A stretch of 9,807 nucleotides of DNA, taken from Phycisphaerales bacterium. Its GTDB lineage: Bacteria > Planctomycetota > Phycisphaerae > SM23-33. The notes beneath the pieces were generated by a model. That model did not search any database, was not told where the DNA came from, and saw only the letters and a program-made list of their open reading frames with translations. The stretch lies in NCBI GenBank assembly GCA_003171235.1, contig PMYM01000035.1:6400-16206 (forward strand), written 5' to 3'. Each line of letters opens with the position of its first letter. The stretch's first letter is position 1. A program made the position numbers and the translations under genes. This document shows, piece after piece, positions 7,001 through 9,807 of the stretch.

Positions 7001-7496
7001 GACCCTGATGGAAAGAATCTACGCCCTGGATCCCGACGACGTCGGCATCAACAACGACCTGGGCTACAGCCTGGCCGACCGCGGCGTCCAACTGGACCGG
7101 GCGGAGGAAATGATCCGCCGGGCCACCGAGGCGCGCCGCGAAGTGGCCTTCCTCGACAGCCTGGGCTGGGTGCTGTACAAGCGCGGCAAGATCGAACAGG
7201 CCCAGGCCGCCTTCGACGAGGCCCTGGACCTGCAGGCTGGCCAGGAGGATCAGTCCGACCAGGAAGGCCACGCCCTCATCTTCGACCACGCCGGCGACGC
7301 CTACTGGCGCGGCGGCCAGGCCGACAAGGCCCTACAATGCTGGAAGGCCGCCGTGGACCTGGGTAAAAAGCAGAAGCGGCCCGACCGCGACAGCCGGGCG
7401 GTGCTGGAACGGGCCCCGGCCAAGATCCAGGCGGCGGGGGCCCGCAAGCCCCCGCCCGTCGCCCCGCTGGGCGAAGGCATCGTGCCGGAGAAGTGA
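4023..7496 (+). CDS. Large TPR-repeat lipoprotein, 1157 aa
   Basis: A predicted secreted lipoprotein, function unknown. Residues 1-18 are a short signal peptide (positive R4, hydrophobic VWLFLAGLVA) ending in TAGC, with C19 as the likely lipidated cysteine. A Pro/Ala/Ser-rich linker (~20-75) would tether it to the membrane. The rest is alpha-helical TPR-like repeats. Clear units lie at ~81-220 (AEKLDRARAFDP, LGVTYAALGDAAKAEAAL), ~445-720 and ~1005-1130 (NNDLGYSLADRG, then FLDSLGWVLYKRGKIEQAQ, then DHAGDAYWRGGQADKALQCW). An Ala/Pro/Thr-rich insert at ~905-935 may separate two superhelical blocks. TPR solenoids usually serve as protein-interaction scaffolds. Its ATG overlaps the hisG stop in ATGATG, suggesting translational coupling; a start at the second ATG (4026) is equally possible. 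The link to histidine synthesis is probably only positional. The terminal repeat pattern is common in long bacterial TPR proteins but does not reveal a partner. Confidence 0.9.
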   Translation: MMQRSVWLFLAGLVATAGCQGIPSAPSARPQSPAAPASQPARRADQAATLPAEALLSLEQLPPRLTKPADSSDADKLSDRAAELARQAQEDYAARRFAQAAEKLDRARAFDPHSPLIQRQLGVTYAALGDAAKAEAALKASLADAPDHALVQMLLGAYAAAQRNNRQANVYFRQALLCSDAGDDQLETAETLYRLAVLLETQGYLTASAQCHARLAGLLLTHDRQYAASDRAVLRGLVAQPQQQMLAQGRVLLKLGKVADGAGFIEKAYRRDKSNPQAARLVVKALLQKGDYDGAQTVLTEMLQEPALREGAAESAVEFCRERKDPRLPYRLLEAYAAQGGSDSDFILAMIEVASELGSTQRPDQAVARFLGSASQQGSVALRLARMYARLGDAGNALAQLSGLFAANAPELVDAPEELKLSAKSLKTDGIAAAVAGDAQPAQLAAAALLLDLAGQSDRAVDLFRKAIAGDNRLWAAYQALQRIYQSKNDRPGEDALLEQLKLAEQGQPYYYLKGAAELNRGQYPQARNDLDQARVRLDRHAPTLVLLGRTYNRLGVPQQAEVFLTQAYAQAPNSSSVVREIVELYIGTGRQSEARELVDRFTQANPASLTGRILLARLDLISGNTDKAREEIAALLAQLPDDLDIRRLDLYLELPPNMGKRPIPADKAKAAIERAQALLKLQPSDMQTSRILAALLVNQEQYAQAETVLEKLFKQSPHDVALILAYEEVLEKEKKSDRAMAVLDEWLGWEEQAGQQFAIRARQARLLAQAGQYDKLQAHVQGWLDELAKKPVRPAPPERRGDLQQVVRLTHISVLSDLKAYDQALRAVEGYLAQPLDPPQLALLKGLKIDLLGKQKRLAELTDFGKRWIAQESDTDLAYSSLVLTLAECEKYDEALKLADDWLEAEGKAASATAPATAPAVPDATNIPPLDLQPEKPLGARAAIVRINLLAQRNKVALERARQFAAQADNDTRLLKLLYSALAANELDAETMTLMERIYALDPDDVGINNDLGYSLADRGVQLDRAEEMIRRATEARREVAFLDSLGWVLYKRGKIEQAQAAFDEALDLQAGQEDQSDQEGHALIFDHAGDAYWRGGQADKALQCWKAAVDLGKKQKRPDRDSRAVLERAPAKIQAAGARKPPPVAPLGEGIVPEK

Positions 7497-7510
7497 GTCA
7501 ACCGACAAAC

Positions 7511-7517
7511 GGAAGGA
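7511..7517 (+). promoter_or_regulatory. Ribosome-binding site setting the yebC start
   Basis: GGAAGGA lies 8 bases before ATG 7526, a near-ideal Shine-Dalgarno. It favours this start over an in-frame ATG at 7493 that overlaps the end of the TPR gene and would add 11 residues not seen in the family. Few other genes in this window have so clear a site. Confidence 0.7.
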
Positions 7518-7525
7518 CTCGGGAT

Positions 7526-8272
7526 ATGTCAGGCCATTCACACTGGTCGAAAATCAAGCGTGCCAAGGCCACCACCGACGACCGGCGCGGGAGAGTCTGG
7601 TCCAAGCTGGCGCGGCGCGTAATCGTGGCCGCCAAGGGCGGCGGCGGCAACCCCGACGAGAACCTATCCCTCCGCTACGCCATCGACGAATGCCGCGCCG
7701 CCAACATGCCGCGCGACACCATCGAGAACGCCATCAAGAAGGGCACGGGCGAGCTGGGTTCGATCAATTACGAGCGGATCATGTACGAGGGCTTCGGCCC
7801 GGGCGGCGCGGCCATCCTGGTCGACGTCCTGACCGACAACCGCTCCCGCACCGCCCCCGAGATGCGCAACATCTTCGAGCGGGCCGGCGGGCAGATGGGC
7901 GGGGCCGGCTCGGTCGGCTGGATGTTCACCCAGAAGGGCACCTTCATGGTGGCGGCCTCGGCCATTGAAGAAGACGCCCTGATCGAACTCTGCCTGGACG
8001 CGGGCGCCGACGACGTCAAGAAGGCCGGCGACTCATTCGAGATCACCTGCCCGCCCAACCTTTTCGTCCAGCTCAGGAACGCCCTGGCCGCCAAGAGCAT
8101 CCCCGTCGAGTCCTCCCAGGTGGCGATGGTGCCCAACAACACCCTGCCCGTCGGGCGCGATAAGGCCCAGCAGCTCATGGGCCTGCTGGAAGCCCTGGAA
8201 GAGCATGAAGACGTCCAGAACGTCTACGCCAACTGCGAAATCCCCGACGACATCGCCGCCACATTGAAGTAG
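7526..8272 (+). CDS. yebC: YebC/TACO1-family translation or transcription factor, 248 aa
   Basis: A YebC/PmpR/TACO1 family protein. Members were long annotated as transcriptional regulators. The mitochondrial relative TACO1 acts on translation, and bacterial members have been linked to relief of ribosome stalling at proline-rich sequences. The N-terminus MSGHSHWSKIKRAKA followed by RRGRVWSKLARRV is the diagnostic family opening (GHS-W-IK). Further family blocks are GGGNPDENLSLRYAID, ANMPRDTIENAIKKGTGE, YEGFGPGGAAILVDVLTDNR, the GSVGWMF motif, and the C-terminal VPNNTLPV and LEEHEDVQNVYANCEIP. Length matches the usual 240-250 residues, in three domains. It starts 29 bases after the TPR gene stop. 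With infB and rbfA it adds to the translation theme of the cluster. In many bacteria yebC sits next to ruvC, but no ruv gene is seen here. Confidence 0.96.
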   Translation: MSGHSHWSKIKRAKATTDDRRGRVWSKLARRVIVAAKGGGGNPDENLSLRYAIDECRAANMPRDTIENAIKKGTGELGSINYERIMYEGFGPGGAAILVDVLTDNRSRTAPEMRNIFERAGGQMGGAGSVGWMFTQKGTFMVAASAIEEDALIELCLDAGADDVKKAGDSFEITCPPNLFVQLRNALAAKSIPVESSQVAMVPNNTLPVGRDKAQQLMGLLEALEEHEDVQNVYANCEIPDDIAATLK

Positions 8273-8364
8273 GCCCGGCTTGACTTCAAACCTGCGTTTC
8301 CCGCTGGGCGTCGCCGCGGCGCTCTCTTGGCGGTAGAATCTATGGGCCCCTTGTGAGAATCGAC

Positions 8365-8805
8365 ATGGACACTGGCGAACTGGCCTCAAACACGTTTCGC
8401 GGCGGGTTTAACTGTTCCCAAGCCGTCCTGTCTTCCTTCGCCGGGCAGTTTCAGCTCGACCCGGCCACGGCCCTGAAGCTGGGTGCGGCCTTCGGCGGCG
8501 GCATGGGGCGAACGGCCGGCGTCTGCGGCGCCGTCAGCGGCGCGCTGATGGCCTTGGGCCTGAAGTTCGGCTGCACGACGCCAACGGACGCCCAGGCCAA
8601 GGCCCGCACCTACGCCAAGGCAGAGCAGTTGCTCAAGGCCTTCGCCGCCCGGCACGGCTCGATCCAGTGCCGCGACATCCTCGGCTGCGACATCTCCACG
8701 CCCGATGGCCTCAAGCAAGCCCAGGACAACAAGCTCTTCCAGACGCTCTGCCCGGATTTCGTCCGCACCGCCGCCCAAATTTGCGAGCAGCTTCTGAAGG
8801 ATTGA
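8365..8805 (+). CDS. C_GCAxxG_C_C family cysteine-motif protein, 146 aa
   Basis: A member of the C_GCAxxG_C_C family (PF09719), named for its spaced cysteines. The biochemical role is unproven; redox or metal binding is usually suggested. Visible family blocks, numbered from ATG 8365, are GGFNCSQAVL with C17, FGGGMGRTAGVCGAVSGALMALGLKFG with C54 (in two halves), C102 and C108 in QCRDILGCDIST, and C129 in LCPDFV near the end. Further cysteines are C70 and C140. The usual length is 130-170 residues. An in-frame GTG at 8353 would add four residues. I prefer ATG because GAGA (8355-8358) sits 6 bases ahead and homologs start close to the first cysteine. An 80-92 base gap separates it from yebC, and the following membrane-protein gene starts 8 bases after its stop, so the two are probably co-transcribed. 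Confidence 0.87.
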   Translation: MDTGELASNTFRGGFNCSQAVLSSFAGQFQLDPATALKLGAAFGGGMGRTAGVCGAVSGALMALGLKFGCTTPTDAQAKARTYAKAEQLLKAFAARHGSIQCRDILGCDISTPDGLKQAQDNKLFQTLCPDFVRTAAQICEQLLKD

Positions 8806-8813
8806 AGGCGGCC

Positions 8814-9266
8814 ATGATAAAGAGCGGCAAACTTCTGCGTCTGGTGATGGTCCTTGTCGGCCTGAGCGAGCTGCCGGCCCTGGGGGCGGTGTTCCTGCCC
8901 ATTGCGACGATGGATGCGATTCACCGTTGGCTGGGGCTGGGGCCGCTTCCCGCCGGGCCGATCGTGGAATATCTTGCCCGCAGCCTGTCGCTGTTCTACG
9001 CCATGCAGGGCGGGCTGTTCTTGCTGGCGGCCACGGATTTGCGGCGCTATTCCGGGCTGGTTTATTACCTGGGCGGCTCGATGCTGCTGCTGGGGGTGGT
9101 GGTTTTGGGCATCGACCTGTCGGCCGGCCTGCCGGCCTGGTGGACCTGGGGCGAGGGCTGCGTCACCCTCGCCACCGGCCTGGCAGTGCTGGCGCTGAAC
9201 CGCCTAGCAGGCCCAAGGTCATCAGGCATGGCGGAACAACGCCCGCCATGCCAAGCGGCCAAATAG
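8814..9266 (+). CDS. Small four-helix membrane protein, uncharacterised, 150 aa
   Basis: A predicted inner-membrane protein with four hydrophobic segments at ~8-30, 52-73, 80-102 and 109-129, joined by short loops. The first loop carries MDAIHRWLGLGPLP followed by PIVEYLARS; the second has a basic DLRRY. I recall similar uncharacterised proteins with an HRWLGLG/EYLARS signature in planctomycetes, but cannot name a function or domain. ATG 8814 is chosen because GAAGG (8804-8808), overlapping the upstream stop, is spaced 5 bases from it and the residues after it start the first helix. An upstream in-frame ATG at 8667 would run inside the preceding gene and encode arginine/proline-rich frame-shadow sequence. 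The last ~20 residues (from LAGPRSSGM) are non-conserved in character and are encoded across a perfect 10-bp palindrome, then the stop directly adjoins a terminator. It is probably the last gene of the transcript. Confidence 0.85.
   Translation: MIKSGKLLRLVMVLVGLSELPALGAVFLPIATMDAIHRWLGLGPLPAGPIVEYLARSLSLFYAMQGGLFLLAATDLRRYSGLVYYLGGSMLLLGVVVLGIDLSAGLPAWWTWGEGCVTLATGLAVLALNRLAGPRSSGMAEQRPPCQAAK
9225..9252. repeat. Perfect 10-bp inverted repeat inside the 3' end of the membrane-protein gene
   Basis: GGCATGGCGG (9225-9234) and CCGCCATGCC (9243-9252) are perfect complements around an 8-base loop. The palindrome lies within the last 15 codons of the coding region, 14 bases before the terminator stem. 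It has no T-tract. It may be a short dispersed palindrome that has extended the reading frame, or an mRNA 3'-end stabiliser acting with the terminator. Confidence 0.6.
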
Positions 9267-9295
9267 CCCCCGGCGTGAGCCGGGGGTTTCTTTCT
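9267..9295 (+). terminator. Strong intrinsic terminator
   Basis: The stem CCCCCGGC (9267-9274) and GCCGGGGG (9279-9286) is perfect over 8 bp with a GTGA tetraloop, followed by TTTCTTTCT (9287-9295). It begins at the base after the stop codon of the membrane-protein gene. It should end the + strand transcript carrying at least the last two genes. Confidence 0.9.
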
Positions 9296-9339
9296 GTTGT
9301 CATTGGTCTGGATGAAAACCCCCGCCTCACGGGAGGCCC

Positions 9340-9369
9340 AAAAGAATAAACCCCCGCCTGGCGGCGAGG
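9340..9369 (-). terminator. Leftward-facing intrinsic terminator-like hairpin
   Basis: Read on the minus strand, CCTCGCC, loop GCCA, GGCGGGG (9369 down to 9352) forms a 7-bp stem with one G-T wobble, followed by G and then TTTATTCTTTT (9350-9340). A weaker hairpin (GCCTC/GAGGC, 9324-9337) followed on the minus strand by GGGGGTTTT lies just beyond it. Both would stop transcription coming from the right, opposite to all genes in the window. This predicts a leftward transcript from beyond or within 9370-9807, although I see no convincing leftward gene. Confidence 0.6.
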
Positions 9370-9383
9370 CTACTAAATGTGGT

Positions 9384-9791
9384 GAGGGCGCGCAGGTCAG
9401 CCGCGGTAGCGGCGCGTGCTCTCATGGAAACGGCACAGCACCTCTTGAGGAAATCGCAAGGCCCAGCGGGCCGTCAGAGGATAGCCGGGGGTGGAGCGGC
9501 GGCGTTCTTTGTTTTGCCGCCGCGGAACCCCCGGTAATCGGCACACACGAAGACAAAGCGAGTGCCGTGATCAAAGCTGGGTAACTGCTCAACTCGCGAT
9601 GCCCTGGCCAAGCCGCGCATTTCCGGGTAATCGCGCCATCGGCAGGGAAGAATCTGTCGCGCAGGAAATCACGGCACTGCCTCGGGCCTCTTAATGCGCC
9701 CGAACCGGGGGCTCCGCTGCGCCCGGCTTTAGCCGGGGTAACAGGTCGCCCCCACCGGAGCAAGGCCATCCGCCGACCTGCCTTGTGGCAG
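9384..9791. other. Gene-free, strongly self-complementary region; possible structured RNA of unknown class
   Basis: No frame here looks coding: ORFs on either strand are short, with codon use unlike the neighbours. Instead there are many pairings. (1) 9384-9393 with 9414-9423 forms a 10-bp stem with two G-U wobbles in the + RNA, enclosing GCCGC-GGTA-GCGGC. (2) 9485-9534 is a 16-bp hairpin with a symmetric GGA/GGA internal loop. (3) 9561-9571 is perfectly complementary over 11 bases to 9668-9678, and part of it could instead pair with 9539-9544. (4) 9707-9712 pairs with 9748-9753 around a hairpin at 9722-9737. (5) 9742-9748 pairs with 9774-9780, competing with (4) at one base and with the hairpin 9778-9791. 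The strand is unclear: the wobbles favour +, the terminator at 9340-9369 favours minus. It matches no RNA family I can recognise. It could be a structured RNA or a cluster of dispersed palindromes. Confidence 0.35.
9485..9534. repeat. Long GC hairpin with symmetric GGA/GGA internal loop
   Basis: CCGGGGGT (9485-9492) pairs with ACCCCCGG (9527-9534), and GCGGCGGC (9496-9503) pairs with GCCGCCGC (9516-9523). Between the two stems lie GGA (9493-9495) and GGA (9524-9526), which in + RNA could form tandem G-A pairs. The apical loop is T-rich (9504-9515). On the + strand no T-tract follows, so it is not a terminator. It is the most stable single element in the right-hand gene-free region. Confidence 0.7.
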
Positions 9792-9807
9792 ATTCACGTT
9801 GGCGATG

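Noticed and set aside
8280..8339. Promoter between yebC and the cysteine-motif gene (TTGACT at 8280-8285, TAGAAT at 8334-8339)
   Set aside because: The two hexamers are 48 bases apart instead of about 17, and no good partner lies at the right distance from either. A promoter here remains possible but is not supported.
9297..9694. Short + strand ORFs at 9297-9584 and 9491-9694
   Set aside because: Both start within or after the terminator, are rich in Arg/Gly/Pro/Ser, and overlap strong hairpins. Nothing supports translation.
9739..9768. RNase P RNA, suggested by GGTAACAG and CCACCGGAGCAAGGCCA
   Set aside because: The GGAGCAAGGCCA string resembles conserved region IV of bacterial RNase P RNA. 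However, the upstream hallmarks (GAGGAAAGTCC, ACAGA with GGTGAAA, and the P8/P9 motif) are missing, and the expected 3' part is outside the window. An Infernal search with the bacterial RNase P models over 9300 to beyond 9807 would settle it.
9422..9769. 115-residue minus-strand ORF in the right-hand gene-free region
   Set aside because: It fits the leftward terminator, but it has codon use unlike the neighbours (including AGA, TTA and CGA), no domain or hydrophobic pattern, and traverses the palindromes. An in-frame TGA at 9794-9796 shows it is not the end of a longer gene.

Overview
The window is a GC-rich, densely coding stretch of bacterial chromosome. Every gene I can support reads on the + strand. 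The order infB, a DUF503 (YlxP-type) gene and rbfA is the classic ribosome-maturation/translation-initiation cluster. The long-form hisG, a very large TPR lipoprotein, a small four-helix membrane protein of a type I associate with planctomycetes, and several dispersed-looking palindromic spacers suggest a member of the Planctomycetota, possibly Phycisphaerae-like. That assignment is inference (about 0.6) and would need a protein search or a rRNA/marker gene.

Layout: (i) 1-1179 is the 3' two-thirds of infB, entering at the NKID motif of the G domain. (ii) 1181-1265 is a pair of inverted palindromes. (iii) 1272-1559 is a DUF503 protein. (iv) 1586-1672 is an octamer-repeat hairpin. (v) 1683-2132 is rbfA. 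(vi) 2147-2230 is a second octamer-repeat hairpin. (vii) 2268-3068 is an unusual protein with an apparent HhH-GPD (endonuclease III-like) fold, no catalytic lysine and a basic tail. (viii) 3136-4026 is hisG, overlapping by ATGA with (ix) 4023-7496, a 1157-residue TPR lipoprotein. (x) 7526-8272 is a YebC/TACO1-family translation factor. (xi) 8365-8805 is a C_GCAxxG_C_C cysteine-motif protein. (xii) 8814-9266 is a small membrane protein ending in a strong intrinsic terminator at 9267-9295. (xiii) 9296-9807 has no credible gene. It holds a leftward-facing terminator-like hairpin and then about 400 bases of strongly self-complementary sequence.

The genes through yebC could be one long transcription unit or two to three overlapping ones. 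The three junctions around the DUF503 gene and rbfA are 92-135 bp gaps filled with hairpin-forming repeats, whereas later junctions are tight (a 4-bp overlap and a 29-bp gap). Three genes (infB, rbfA, yebC) concern translation. hisG encodes the first histidine-biosynthesis step and is separated from other his genes here. No defence system, CRISPR array, prophage, insertion sequence or tRNA is visible. The items most worth a second look are the repeat families (one pair shows a compensatory base change), the degenerate DNA-glycosylase-like protein, and the structured right end.
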